A stretch of 52,075 nucleotides of DNA. It comes from Fischerella sp. PCC 9431. Its GTDB lineage: Bacteria; Cyanobacteriota; Cyanobacteriia; Cyanobacteriales; Nostocaceae. The notes under the pieces were generated by a model. It saw nothing but the letters and a program-made list of their open reading frames with translations, was not told where the DNA came from and ran no database searches. The translations under genes and the position numbers were made by a program. How positions within the stretch are numbered: position 1 is the stretch's first letter; the number at the start of each line of letters is the position of its first letter. Positions 26,662-36,634 of the stretch are shown here, one piece after another. Where the stretch lies: assembly GCF_000447295.1 (NCBI RefSeq), contig NZ_KE650771.1, forward strand, positions 4,977,424 to 5,029,498, read 5' to 3'.

Positions 26662-28047
26662 TTAATATCCAAGTATTCGTTTTAAAAAAGATAGTTTTCC
26701 CTTTGTATAGGGAGCATATCGCCATTTTAAATCTAGCCAAAAGGGATTAGATAATACGCTTTTATAGTGAGAAAAGGTGTCAAAACTAAATTTACCGTGA
26801 TAACTGCCAATACCGCTATCACCTACACCACCAAATGGTAAAGATGAGACACCGATATGCATGACTGTTTCATTGAGACACACTGTTCCGGATGAAGTTG
26901 TCTGTAAAACTCTTTGTTGAAGATTTTTATTGTTAGAAAATAGGTATAAAGCTAAAGGTTTGGGCTGAGAATTGATGAGAGCGATCGCTTCTGATATATC
27001 TGTATATTCGATGATTGATAAAACAGGACCAAAAATCTCCTCTTGCATTATCGGTTCTGCAAAAGAAATACTCTCTACTAATGTGGGAGCAATATAAAGT
27101 TGTTCTCGGTTTGTTTCTCCGCCAAAAATGATTTTACTGCCATTTAAAAGATTTGTGATTCGATCAAATTGTTTTTGATTAACAATTCTGCCATAGTCAG
27201 GACTAATGACAGGTTTATCACTATAAAATTCTTGGATGCATTTTTTAATTTCAGCTAATAATTTTTCTTTAATCTTGCTATTGACTAATAAATAATCGGG
27301 TGCTAAACAAGTTTGCCCATTATTAATAAATTTTCCCCAAGTAATACGTTTAGCTGTATGTTGAAGATGAATATCTGTATCAACAATACAAGGGTTTTTG
27401 CCACCCAATTCTAAGGTAACAGGCGTCAGGTGTTTGGCTGCGGCTGCCATCACAATTTTTGCCACAGCAGTACCACCAGTAAAAAATATGTGATCGAATT
27501 TTTCCGCCAATATTTTTTGACTTGTTCCCACACCTCCTTCTATCACTGTAATGTATTCTGGTGGAAAATATTTACTAATTAACTTTGCAATCAAATTAGA
27601 TGTATTTGGAGCAATTTCTGATGGTTTGATAATAGTACAATTTCCTGCTGCGATCGCACCAATTAATGGTGTGATTATCAACTGAAAAGGATAGTTCCAA
27701 GTACCAATTATTAAAACTACTCCTAATGGTTCTGGATAAATTTTTGCGGAAGCAGGAAGTAATTGCCAGGGAACTTTTGTTTTTTGAGGTTTAACCCAAT
27801 TCTTCAGATTTTTGATACAAAATTCTATTTCTTTAAATACTAATAATATTTCTGAAGAAAAAGCTTCAAATTCTGGCTTATTCAAATCTGCTTTTAAAGC
27901 TTGACAAATGGCTGTTTCGTTTTCTTTGATTAAGTGCTGTAAAACTTTGAGTTGAGAAATCCGAAAAGATAATTTTTGAGTTTCGCCTGTTTGAAAAAAA
28001 TCTCGTTGCTGACTAAGAATATCAATGATTGATACTTCAGAAATCAT
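26662..28047 (-). CDS. NAD(P)-dependent aldehyde dehydrogenase (class 3-like)
   Basis: A 461-aa enzyme from the ATG at 28047; a TTG four codons upstream is less likely. Catalytic residues are Cys247 in NNGQTCLAP, Glu213 in TLELGGKNP and Asn118 in GTWNYP; the cofactor motif FFTGG is near 188-192. The overall length and the short C-terminal tail (KGKLSFLKRILGY) match class 3/fatty-aldehyde dehydrogenases. Cyanobacterial homologues (Synechocystis Slr0091 type) oxidise fatty aldehydes or apocarotenals to acids. Which of these applies here is not decided by sequence. It precedes the broken kinase gene on the same strand. Confidence 0.93.
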   Translation of the reverse strand: MISEVSIIDILSQQRDFFQTGETQKLSFRISQLKVLQHLIKENETAICQALKADLNKPEFEAFSSEILLVFKEIEFCIKNLKNWVKPQKTKVPWQLLPASAKIYPEPLGVVLIIGTWNYPFQLIITPLIGAIAAGNCTIIKPSEIAPNTSNLIAKLISKYFPPEYITVIEGGVGTSQKILAEKFDHIFFTGGTAVAKIVMAAAAKHLTPVTLELGGKNPCIVDTDIHLQHTAKRITWGKFINNGQTCLAPDYLLVNSKIKEKLLAEIKKCIQEFYSDKPVISPDYGRIVNQKQFDRITNLLNGSKIIFGGETNREQLYIAPTLVESISFAEPIMQEEIFGPVLSIIEYTDISEAIALINSQPKPLALYLFSNNKNLQQRVLQTTSSGTVCLNETVMHIGVSSLPFGGVGDSGIGSYHGKFSFDTFSHYKSVLSNPFWLDLKWRYAPYTKGKLSFLKRILGY

Positions 28048-28078
28048 TTTATCTCTCAAGTAAATATATTCATGTGAA

Positions 28079-28125
28079 TTAACAGTTAACTGTTCACTGT
28101 TAACTGTTCACTGTTAACTGTTAAA
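28079..28125. repeat. GTTAACTGTTCACT repeat overlapping the end of the kinase gene
   Basis: Three near-perfect 14-bp units GTTAACTGTTCACT. The last residues of the kinase reading frame (TVNSEQLTVNS) are encoded by this repeat, so an intergenic repeat now supplies its C-terminus. Confidence 0.8.
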
Positions 28126-29134
28126 GGCAACTTCACAGTAAATATACTACCTTTTCCCACCTCGGAACTGACTTCGATACTACCTTTGTGTGCTTCCACA
28201 ATTCGCCTTGAAAGATACAGTCCCAAACCACTACCAGAACGTTTATGACTTCCTTGGCGAAATCGTTCAAATAAAGTTGCTTGTTCTTCAACTGGAATAC
28301 CAGAACCTGTATCTACTATTTTGATGCTTATATAGGAATCATCAGTGGTAGATGCTACAAGACTGATAGTAACAGAACCTTTATCAGTGAATTTGATCGC
28401 ATTACCAATCAAGTTGGTGAAGAGACGATGTAATTCTAAGCGATCGCCAACAACTTTACTTTTGCTAGGCTCTTGATCAAAATCTAATAAGAGTGCTAGT
28501 TGCTTTGCTTCGGCTAAAGGAGTGAGTTCGCTTGCAACTTCTTTGAGTAATTGTTCTAAATCAATCGGTTGAAACGCTAGAGTTTTACGACCTGCCTCAA
28601 AACGGTACACTTCTAGTAAAGTATTCACCATCGCTAGCAAATTGGTGTTGCTACGTCCCATGATCGTGATCACTTCCTGCATCGGTGCTGATAAACTTCC
28701 TAAAGCACCTTCCGAAAGTAGTGTGAGCATCCGTTCTGCTGCAACTAGAGGTGTGCGTAAGTCGTGGGTGAGACGAGAGACAAAATCTTCTCTTTGGCGG
28801 GCGATTTCATCTCGTTCATCAATACTATGCTTCAACCGCAGAAGCGATCGCACTCTTGCTAACAACTCATCCACTGTCACAGGTTTACGGATAAAGTCAT
28901 CAGCACCCAAATCTAAACCTTGGGCGACATTGGGTGAATCGTGGGCTGTAATCAATAAAATTGGGATAAACGGTAAACTTTTATTTTCTCTGAGCCGCTT
29001 AGTTACTTCATAACCATCCATCCCTGGCATCATCAGATCTAGCAGTACTAAATCAAAAGTAGCCTCAGCAATTTTTGCTAATGCAGAAATACCATTTTCT
29101 GCTGTACTAACTGTATAGCCTTCTTCTTCCAAGA
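28086..29134 (-). pseudogene. response regulator-histidine kinase, C-terminal part (split by IS630)
   Basis: 348 codons without a normal start (first codon TTG at 29132). It contains the rest of a receiver domain (LVLLDLMMPGMDGYEV with the phosphoacceptor Asp), a HisKA domain (FVSRLTHDLRTPLV with the autophosphorylated His) and a HATPase domain (NLIGNAIKFTDKG, VDTGSGIPVEEQATLFERFRQG, GSGLGLYLSRRIVE). The first 27 codons lie at 30274-30350 beyond the insertion. Joining the halves and removing the element plus one TA restores a 375-aa protein in frame. It has no membrane segment, so it was a soluble receiver-kinase. As it stands, translation from the native start stops inside the element. Confidence 0.9.
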
Positions 29135-29136
29135 TA

Positions 29137-30271
29137 TAGGAATCCTATTTGATTTCTGAAAAAACTCCGTACATCTGAAGACTGTCAAAATCAAATGTTG
29201 TGTGTCCAATAAACCATTCAAACATCCACTTTAAATGGGAGAATGAAGGAACCAATGCACAAAAACGTCTGACCCAAGTTTTAGCTTGTAACCAAATATC
29301 TTCAATTGGATTTTGTGACGGGCAATTAGGAGCAAAACGAACGCAGTGTATTCTCCATTGCTCGGTTGGCAAACCTTGATTTACCTCATCCAAAAAAGCT
29401 CGAATTTCTTGTGAACGGTGATAAGTAGCACCATCCCAAAGAATCAACAACCGTTGTTCGGGAGACTGTTCAAGTAAATATTGTAGATAATTAAGAGTAT
29501 TTTCTGAGTTACCTCCGTCGTATTGTTTAAGTATCAATTCCCCTTTGAGATAGTCAACAGCACCGTAGTAGGTCTGTTTTTGACGTTCGTTAACTACTGG
29601 GACGATAATTTCTTCATCAGTTCTCCCCCATATATAGCCATTCAAGTCTCCCCACATTAAATGACACTCGTCAATGAGAAATACTCTAAGTTTCCCTGCT
29701 TCTATTTCTTCTCGGTGGCTAGCCAATAATATTTCGATTTCTTTTTTTTTTCCGCAACAGCCTCTGGGTCTGATTTTGGATTTAGTTTCGTTGTTTTCTT
29801 CCAACTAATTCCTGCTGCATCAAACAAATCATAGTAACTTTGTTTTGACTCATAAATCACGTCATAATCAAATGCTAGCTTATACTCTAGTTCCCCAAGC
29901 TCCCAGCAATTCTTCGTTTGTAGCCAACTGAGTACTTCAACTTTTTGTTCGTTACTTAAGTAACTCTTTCTTCCCTTGTGATTTAAGCGCAATCCCTTTA
30001 TTCCATTACTCTCATAGCCTTGCTTCCAGGCAGTTATCGAACCCACAGACACATCTAAAATTGTTTGAATTTCTTCATATCGGTAGCCTTGATAAATCAG
30101 CTTGACTGCTAGTGCTTTCCTTACCTCACGCACATTTGAACCTAGAGCTATAAATTCTTGCAGTTCGGCGATCGCTTCTTGCTGATCCTGATTAGTCATT
30201 GTTCGCTGTTAGACAGATTTATCCATCAGTATTTTCTCGTATTCTTTTTCAAAAATCAAATCGGAGTCCTA
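29137..30271 (-). mobile_element. IS630-family insertion sequence, complete
   Basis: A 1135-bp element. Its terminal inverted repeats agree over about 28 bp: the left end begins TAGGAATCCTATTTGATTT and the right end, read inward, begins TAGGACTCCGATTTGATTT. It is flanked on both sides by TA (29135-29136 and 30272-30273), the target duplication of IS630/Tc1-type elements. It carries two overlapping transposase frames. The sequence without the element reads straight through the kinase gene, which confirms the ends. Confidence 0.9.
29145..30199 (-). CDS. IS630-family transposase made by frameshift (OrfA 30199-29702, OrfB 29804-29145)
   Basis: OrfA (165 aa, ATG at 30199) holds the helix-turn-helix DNA-binding region (YRYEEIQTILDVSVGSITAW). 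OrfB continues with the DDE catalytic domain: FLIDECHLMWGD (first Asp), LLILWDGATYHRS (second Asp) and APNCPSQNPIEDIW (Glu). The frames join at ten A on the coding strand (29742-29751): OrfA reads GAA AAA AAA AAG, OrfB reads GGA AAA AAA AAA, so a -1 slip yields one protein. Frameshift expression is common in this family. All catalytic residues are present, so the element may be active. Confidence 0.88.
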
Positions 30272-30273
30272 TA

Positions 30274-30350
30274 GTTTTGATTAAAAACACGTTATCAGGA
30301 GAATCATCGACTACCAATATTTTGTCTGAGTAAGAACCTTGTGTAATCAT
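30274..30350 (-). pseudogene. response regulator-histidine kinase, N-terminal part
   Basis: From ATG at 30350 (another ATG two codons upstream at 30356 is possible) the frame reads MITQGSYSDKILVVDDSPDN and VFLIKT. These are the first strand and the acidic pair of a receiver domain. Codon 26 ends at the TA target site. In the present sequence the frame runs into the element and stops after a few residues. The rest of the gene is at 28086-29134. Confidence 0.9.
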
Positions 30351-30356
30351 TGACAT

Positions 30357-30734
30357 TTATTGATTTCAGTAATAATTAACTTATATTTGATTTTATTAGT
30401 ACTAATGATATCTAAATTTTGATAAAAGTTTTCCTAGCTAGTCAATTATTACTTTTATTTATTGCCACAAAAATCTTACGCAAAAAAATAATTAAAAGCT
30501 ACAAATATTTTTTGTTTCTCTATGAAACAAACTGGTGGAAATCAAGTCAAAAATCGCAAAATATCCTAATCAATGCTTTATAAGCAAGCAATAAATAATC
30601 GCTAATTTTTCTCACATCAGATATATTTGTTTTACACCTATCTAACTAAAAAAATGGCTTGAGGGTGTAGAAATATTTATATTTTCATGCACATCTACAT
30701 CCCTTTAACCTTCTACTTTTACAGTTTCTCCAAT
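30357..30734. other. intergenic region upstream of the split kinase gene
   Basis: 378 bp of AT-rich sequence without credible frames. Near 30645-30705 GGTGTAGA and TCTACATC can form an imperfect hairpin. Promoter elements for the kinase gene are probably in the part next to 30356 but none is clear. Confidence 0.4.
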
Positions 30735-31622
30735 TTAATAGGGTGGATAACCAAAGTCATCCTCATCAGGATAAATGTAGGAATTAGAAACCCCCGCCGC
30801 TACCATCTTCGGTGGTTCTGCTTTAATCGGTTCTTTGCCAAATTCCTTATATTCTTCGTAATTCTTGATAATTATCTCTGATTCTGAAGAGTCAGAAGCT
30901 ATGAGATATTGCGTTAAAGTTGAAACTGTGGGATGTTTATAGTCCACAGTAGAAGCAACCAAAACTGTATTTGGTTCAATACCTCTTTCTTCCGAATCAA
31001 TAATTGGGCAAAAAATACCGTGAGCGTGAAATAATGGGCCTTTTGGTGTTAAAGGTAGCTTGCGGTAAGCAGCATAAGTTCTTTCTAATTCCGCGAGAAA
31101 TCCGCCTGTTATTCTACCTTGTTGGTATTCGCAATAAGCTTTACTAAAACTTGCTCCGGCTGCGCCATTCAAAGTAAGTTGTAGTGGTAATTCGTGCAAA
31201 AATTGTTTATTTTCTCCGACTACAAAAATTAAATAGCGTGTAAAAGTTTTAAATTTAAGTTTATCTGCTAAAAAAGCATCATAATTATCTCTTAACGTAC
31301 CTAGTTTGACACCAGTTTCTCGGTCTTTGACAGACAATGGTCCACGTCGCACAACTACTAAGCGTGGGGTAGTAGTGATATACACGGTTTCAGAACCAGA
31401 GCTAAATTCGTGTTCCATTTGTTGCCAATTATCATCCGGCTTAAACCCTACAGCATGAGCATTATCCAGCTTGATTGCTAAACCATAAGGCTGGATATGA
31501 TCTTGCCCATACCGAGGATTAATCATCTGACACCAAGGGATGACTTGAGAAGGCGGTGCATTAAACTTATCGTCTTCAAAGTCGAATTTTCCAGATGTTT
31601 TCATTGTCTTTGTCTTGAGCAT
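30735..31622 (-). CDS. hypothetical protein, DUF5895-like
   Basis: A 295-aa soluble protein starting at 31622, with a second ATG six codons in (MKTSGKFDFEDD). I recognise it as the type annotated DUF5895 in filamentous cyanobacteria, from the N-terminal block SQVIPWCQMINPRYGQDHIQ, the middle YITTTPRLVVVRRGPLSV and the acidic Tyr/Pro-rich C-terminus (SNSYIYPDEDDFGYPPY). No catalytic motif, signal peptide or membrane helix is seen. Function unknown. It stands alone with about 200 bp of spacer on the 5' side and about 380 bp on the 3' side. Confidence 0.6.
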   Translation of the reverse strand: MLKTKTMKTSGKFDFEDDKFNAPPSQVIPWCQMINPRYGQDHIQPYGLAIKLDNAHAVGFKPDDNWQQMEHEFSSGSETVYITTTPRLVVVRRGPLSVKDRETGVKLGTLRDNYDAFLADKLKFKTFTRYLIFVVGENKQFLHELPLQLTLNGAAGASFSKAYCEYQQGRITGGFLAELERTYAAYRKLPLTPKGPLFHAHGIFCPIIDSEERGIEPNTVLVASTVDYKHPTVSTLTQYLIASDSSESEIIIKNYEEYKEFGKEPIKAEPPKMVAAGVSNSYIYPDEDDFGYPPY

Positions 31623-31840
31623 TTGTAAGTTTCTTGCAAATCTAGTTTAAGAAATTTGTAGAGTATTGGTGTTGACAGTAGCTTTTGTTAACTTAGACAC
31701 AGTAAGTCCATTATTGGCTAGGACAAAAAATAGGCAAAAATTAGGCGATCGCACCACAGGCAGTAAGTTAAACAATGATACCCTGTGTATCGACGCCAAA
31801 CACATTCAACAAGTAGATTTTAATTATTTAATTATTTAAC

Positions 31841-33268
31841 TTAATTATTTGCTACCCACTCCAAACACAACTGTCGGAAATGCTCACCTCGCACTTCAAA
31901 ATTAGGATACTGATCAAAACTCGCACACGCAGGTGACAGTAAAACTACAGATGCTTGATATTGTTTGGCTAGTTCTGCGGATCTGCCAACAGCTTTATCC
32001 ATCGTTTCCACAATTTCGTAACTGGTGTATCCCACTTCTTGCAAACGTTGAGCAAAAGCTTTTGCAGCATCACCAATCAGTAAAACTACGGCAGCTTTGG
32101 TTTTAATTCTTGCTATCCAGGCAGTATCATCACCAGCTTTCGCTTCACCACCAGCTATTAAGATTACAGGACTTGACACCGATCCTAATCCAACCTCAGC
32201 AGCGTCGTAATTAGTAGCTTTGCTATCGTTGATAAAATCAATTCCTTCCCAAGTACAAATGTGTTCTAGGCGATGGGGAACACCGGCGAACTCTCTAATG
32301 GCACAAGATATAGCATTTTGATCAATTCCAGCTAATCGCGCCGCTGCCACAGCCATAAGTAAATTTTGCTGATTGTGTTCTCCTACCATCCGCAACGCAG
32401 ATACTTCCACAATCGCTTTATCTTGTCCTGAACTATCATGGGATGTCTGGAAAACCCAGCCGTCTTGAATGTAAAAGCCTTTTTCACCAATCAAGAAATC
32501 TTTACCTTGAACACTTGTCCAATAAGCATCCGGCCAATCACTCAAACCAACTTTACGCAAGTATGCATCATCACCATTAAAAATTTGGATCTCACTCTGA
32601 CGCAACAGAGAAGCTTTGATGTTGTAATAATTCTCTAATGTTTTATGGCGACTGAGGTGATCGGGAGTAAAAGTAGTCCAAACACCGATAAGTGGTTTCA
32701 AGGTAGAAGAAGATTCTATTTGGTAACTGCTAATCTCTGCAATTACCCAATCCAGATGATTTTGGATTTTAGATTTTGGATTTTGGATTGGGGTTTGTTC
32801 TTCTTTTTCTGCTTGCGAGAGGGCAACTTCACAAGCAGCATAGCCAATGTTACCGCAAGCCGGAGCATTTAATCTTGCTGTTTGGAAAATGCTCGCAATT
32901 AAAGAAGTGGTAGTAGTCTTACCATTAGTACCAGTAATCGCCACCCAAGGAATAGATTTTAAGTACCGCCATGCTAATTCCATCTCGCCGATGGTTTCTA
33001 TACCCAAATCCCGTGCTTGAACTAGTACAGGGATATCCCAAGGAACACCGGGACTAACAACTATTAGCTGGGGTAAATCTGGTTCAGTTAAATCCAGAGA
33101 ATACCCTAGTTCAACAGTGATTTGTTCGGCTAGGAGTTCTTGTTGTTGCGTACGGAGGTTAGGGGAGGTGTTGCGATCGCTTAACACCACCTCCCAACCA
33201 TCCCGCTTCAACAATCTCGCCGCCGCAACACCGGACTTTCCTAATCCAATTACATGGGCTTTGGGCAT
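31841..33268 (-). CDS. murD: UDP-N-acetylmuramoylalanine--D-glutamate ligase
   Basis: A 475-aa Mur ligase from the ATG at 33268 ([20 protein letters not shown]); ten further codons upstream do not look like the family. The ATP loop GTNGKT is at 113-118; [32 protein letters not shown] and the C-terminal [19 protein letters not shown] are family motifs. It adds D-glutamate to the peptidoglycan precursor in the cytoplasm. Odd point: residues about 159-170 ([14 protein letters not shown]) are encoded by an intergenic-type heptamer repeat inserted in frame (32758-32792), in a surface-loop position before LDWVIAEIS. All known active-site motifs are intact. Confidence 0.96.
   Translation of the reverse strand: MPKAHVIGLGKSGVAAARLLKRDGWEVVLSDRNTSPNLRTQQQELLAEQITVELGYSLDLTEPDLPQLIVVSPGVPWDIPVLVQARDLGIETIGEMELAWRYLKSIPWVAITGTNGKTTTTSLIASIFQTARLNAPACGNIGYAACEVALSQAEKEEQTPIQNPKSKIQNHLDWVIAEISSYQIESSSTLKPLIGVWTTFTPDHLSRHKTLENYYNIKASLLRQSEIQIFNGDDAYLRKVGLSDWPDAYWTSVQGKDFLIGEKGFYIQDGWVFQTSHDSSGQDKAIVEVSALRMVGEHNQQNLLMAVAAARLAGIDQNAISCAIREFAGVPHRLEHICTWEGIDFINDSKATNYDAAEVGLGSVSSPVILIAGGEAKAGDDTAWIARIKTKAAVVLLIGDAAKAFAQRLQEVGYTSYEIVETMDKAVGRSAELAKQYQASVVLLSPACASFDQYPNFEVRGEHFRQLCLEWVANN
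32758..32792. repeat. GATTTTG heptamer repeat inside murD
   Basis: Five consecutive heptamers (GATTTTG, GATTTTA, GATTTTG, GATTTTG, GATTGGG). The complement CAAAATC/CTAAAAT is found as intergenic repeats at 39335-39364 and 42708-42733. Here it lies in coding sequence and the surrounding murD frame is preserved. Confidence 0.9.
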
Positions 33269-33352
33269 AGACTGTAGCAGAATTCCCTGGTTAAGCACAC
33301 CTTATCCTAACGTTTCTTGGCACAATTTACACAATATTTTTATAGACTTTAG

Positions 33353-35533
33353 CTACAAATTTTTCACAACTGCGCCAAAATCTGCTAACACGCGCGCGTG
33401 GTTACGCAACAAACCGAGCAAATTTAATCGATTGCGCTTAATGTTGGGGTCTGGATCTATAACCAAAACACTTTCTGGTCCATCAAAAAAGTTATTCACA
33501 GTGGGAGCAATTTTTTCTAATCCTGCTACCAAAAGTTGGTAATTACGGGAATTTTGTGCAGCTTGAGTTTGGGGAACTAATTCTACTAAAGCATTATAAA
33601 GTGCAGTTTCACAGGACTTTTGGAATAATTCTGGCTGAATTATAGTTGTCGGATCAAGCTGTTTGGTATCTAAATCACCTTGCGCTGCTAAACGGGTAGA
33701 ACGGTTGACGGTTTCGTAGATTTTGTCTAAAGTGCCATCTCTGCGAATTTTTTGCAGGAATAAGGCGCGATCGCGCACATCTAATAAATCCTGTAATGCT
33801 CTTTGAGTATATTCTGGGTCATTTTCGCCCAACACAGCATTCACCAAGTCATAATCTATTTGTTTTTCTTCTTGCAACAATGTACGAATCCGTTGTAAGA
33901 AAAATTCTTGCAAAGTTGCAACTAATTCTTCTTTGTTTTTATTATGATTGGCGACAAAATCTGTAGCAATTTGCTCCAATAACTGTTGTAAATTAATAGC
34001 TAAATCTGCTGCCCATGTGATGTTTACAACTGCATTGGCAGCTCGTCTTAAGGCAAAGGGATCAGAAGAACCTGTGGGAAGCATTCCTAAACCAAAGATC
34101 CCAACTAAAGTATCTAATCGATCTGCCAAACCCACAACTTGACCCGTTATTGTTTGGGGTAAAATATCATCGGCACCACGAGGTAAATAATGCTCAAAAA
34201 TTCCTGTTGCTACCGCTTCTCCTTCTCCACTCGCTAAAGCATATTTTTGTCCCATAATGCCTTGTAATTCTGGAAATTCATAGACCATTTGGCTGACTAA
34301 ATCAGCTTTGCATAATAATGCGGCACGGTGGACATGATGACTTTGCTCTGGATTTAATTGCAATTGTTCGGCGATTTGTGCAGCAATTTGAGAAATTCGT
34401 CCGACTTTATCTAAAAGTGAACCCAAGTCTTCTTGAAAAGTAACTTTTGCTAATTCGGGTAAAAAACTATCTAACGGTTTTTTTAAATCAGCATCATAGA
34501 AGAATTTACCATCAGCTAAACGAGCGCGAATCACTCTGGCATTTCCGACAGCGATGATATCTGATTTTGCCGGATCACCATTGGAAATAGTGATAAAATA
34601 TGGCAGTAATTTTTGTTGATTGCTATCTTTAAATATCGGAAAATAACGCTGGTGATGCACCATAACAGTAGTAATTACTTCTGTAGGCAAATTCAAAAAT
34701 TCACTTTCAAATTCACCAATCACTGCGGAAGGAAATTCAACTAAGTTTGTGACTTCCTCCAACAAATCTGGGTAAATTTCTACAGAACCATTTGACTTAT
34801 TCGCAGATTTTTTGACTTCCTCAACGATAATATTTGTCCGTTCCTCGACATTCACAACCACCGAAGCTAAACGCATTACAGTTACATAATCGGTAGCTTG
34901 AGGAATTGTAACTGGTTGAGGATGTAAAACTCGATGACCTTGAGAGATGCGATCGCTTTTAATTGTCTCAGAACCATTCACCAATTCTATCGGCAGTACA
35001 GCATCATCTAACACACTCACCAACCAACGGATCGGACGAGAAAACCGCAAATCTCCATCACCCCAACGCATCAACCGCTTACCTTCTAAAGCCAAAATCC
35101 ACTGAGGCACAAGTTCTGTTAAAATTTCCGCTAGCCGACGACCGGGAATCAGCTTGCGTACAAACACAAAATCGCCTTTATCTGTGCTGCGAATTTCAAA
35201 AGCATCAAGTTCTACACCTTGCTTTTTCGCAAAACCTTGTGCTGCTGGGGTGGGTTTCCCGTCTTTAAAAGCAGTTTGTGCAGGTGGACCTTTAATTTCT
35301 TCTTCCCTGTCAGCTTGCTGCGATGGTAAACCTTTGATTAATACTGCTAGACGTCGAGGAGTACCGTAAATTTCTACAGATTCACTATTGAGACTATTTT
35401 CTTCGAGACTTCGAGGAATCAGCGATTTCCACTGGGCGATCGCACTACTCAAAAAGCTTGCAGGTAATTCTTCTGTACCAACTTCTAATAAAAATGCTTT
35501 TTTGCTGGTATTTTCAATAATTTGAGAATTCAT
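33353..35533 (-). CDS. glyS: glycyl-tRNA synthetase beta subunit
   Basis: A 726-aa protein from the ATG at 35533 ([20 protein letters not shown]); six upstream codons are probably not used. Family motifs are [13 protein letters not shown] at the N-terminus, [20 protein letters not shown], the HD-type region with [25 protein letters not shown] and [19 protein letters not shown], and a C-terminal anticodon-binding-like domain. It works with the alpha subunit GlyQ, which is not in this window, as an alpha2-beta2 enzyme charging tRNA-Gly. murD follows 84 bp downstream on the same strand. Confidence 0.97.
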   Translation of the reverse strand: MNSQIIENTSKKAFLLEVGTEELPASFLSSAIAQWKSLIPRSLEENSLNSESVEIYGTPRRLAVLIKGLPSQQADREEEIKGPPAQTAFKDGKPTPAAQGFAKKQGVELDAFEIRSTDKGDFVFVRKLIPGRRLAEILTELVPQWILALEGKRLMRWGDGDLRFSRPIRWLVSVLDDAVLPIELVNGSETIKSDRISQGHRVLHPQPVTIPQATDYVTVMRLASVVVNVEERTNIIVEEVKKSANKSNGSVEIYPDLLEEVTNLVEFPSAVIGEFESEFLNLPTEVITTVMVHHQRYFPIFKDSNQQKLLPYFITISNGDPAKSDIIAVGNARVIRARLADGKFFYDADLKKPLDSFLPELAKVTFQEDLGSLLDKVGRISQIAAQIAEQLQLNPEQSHHVHRAALLCKADLVSQMVYEFPELQGIMGQKYALASGEGEAVATGIFEHYLPRGADDILPQTITGQVVGLADRLDTLVGIFGLGMLPTGSSDPFALRRAANAVVNITWAADLAINLQQLLEQIATDFVANHNKNKEELVATLQEFFLQRIRTLLQEEKQIDYDLVNAVLGENDPEYTQRALQDLLDVRDRALFLQKIRRDGTLDKIYETVNRSTRLAAQGDLDTKQLDPTTIIQPELFQKSCETALYNALVELVPQTQAAQNSRNYQLLVAGLEKIAPTVNNFFDGPESVLVIDPDPNIKRNRLNLLGLLRNHARVLADFGAVVKNL

Positions 35534-36297
35534 AAACCCGGTACTACACAAACGATATACAAATTTAAGTCTAGTTCAGCAGACAAAGTTAGTTTACTAG
35601 TTTGACGCTCTCCTTACTTATAGTAAAGAGATTCACAACGAGGCAGTGTGGCGTCACAGTAGTAGACTATACCAGAAGCTTGTAACGTATTTGTCTGATC
35701 ACAATTCTCCATGTAAAGCCATGTGAGTTTTTGTAGAGAATTTCAGTACCAACAAATATATTTGTAGTTTTTATTTATTTAAAAAGTAAAAAATATACGC
35801 AAGTTCTAACTGAAATAATCATCAAATATTCAAAACTTGGATCTTGATGATGTCTTATAAAAGACTATAACCCAAAATTACAGGTGTTAATATCACTGTT
35901 ATTTACTTGCTATAGCATTACTGATTCTTCGTAATATGAAAGATCCCCGATGACTCTTGCTAAGAGATCTAAGCTCTGCGATTCTTAATCTTGGCAAGCA
36001 AGCTCATATTTTTTACTGTTTAGTAGCGCAATAAAAAGCACAAAATAATTACACAATAATTTTACGTAGATATAAAAAGTGTGTTTTTTTACATTTACTT
36101 ACTGTGGAGTATGTAGCTTAACAAAAAGATTAGCTAAAATTATTCAAATCTTTCAAAAGAAAAATAGCTTGGCATCTCGCTAAAGACCTAAAGTTTTGTT
36201 AAGATGCATATGCTGGTAAATTAAAGAGCGAAAATCAGCCATCAGGGTGTGAAGAAATAAATAGTACTAGCACAACAGAGTTAAAGAGAGCAAAGCT
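35534..36297. other. intergenic region upstream of glyS and of the small membrane gene
   Basis: 764 bp between divergent genes, AT-rich, without tandem repeats, tRNA or credible frames except one short minus-strand frame overlapping the next gene, which I regard as a shadow. It must hold the promoters of glyS and of the gene at 36298, but no clear -35/-10 pair stands out. Confidence 0.45.
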
Positions 36298-36459
36298 ATG
36301 ACCACCTACATTTTCTTTGATGAAGCCCTCCACATGCTTGTAAATGCCTTTTTGATATCGGTAGGTCTGCTGATTGCAGGTTCTGGTATTGGTTTGGCAG
36401 TCATTGAAACAATAGAAAAAACAGGCGATCGCCAAATTTCTTCCAGGCAGTTTCGCTAA
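36298..36459 (+). CDS. 53-aa small membrane protein
   Basis: ATG at 36298 with a GAGAG 8-13 bp upstream and TAA at 36457-36459. The product MTTYIFFDEALHMLVNAFLI continues with SVGLLIAGSGIGLAVIETIE and ends in a short basic tail. One transmembrane helix covers about residues 13-38, with small residues AGSGIGLA that could pack against another helix. The TerB-like gene starts 175 bp downstream on the same strand, so joint function is possible. I do not recognise a named family. The HIP1 octamer GCGATCGC lies within its 3' coding part. Confidence 0.6.
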   Translation: MTTYIFFDEALHMLVNAFLISVGLLIAGSGIGLAVIETIEKTGDRQISSRQFR

Positions 36460-36634
36460 TCGCAAGCTAAAAATGTAACTTGGTGTCGAAAACCATTGAG
36501 TGCCGTGTTCACTAGACAAAAATCCTGGGAACACTAAGGTCAAGAGTCTCCCAAAGTCTCATTAATTACCTAATTCATGAAATATTCTCAGTAATTATGC
36601 AGAGACAGAGACCAGAGCAAAGGAGCAAACTACA

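Noticed and set aside
36235-36543. 102-codon minus-strand frame opposite the 53-aa gene
   Set aside because: No family resemblance; the opposite strand has a better-supported small membrane gene.
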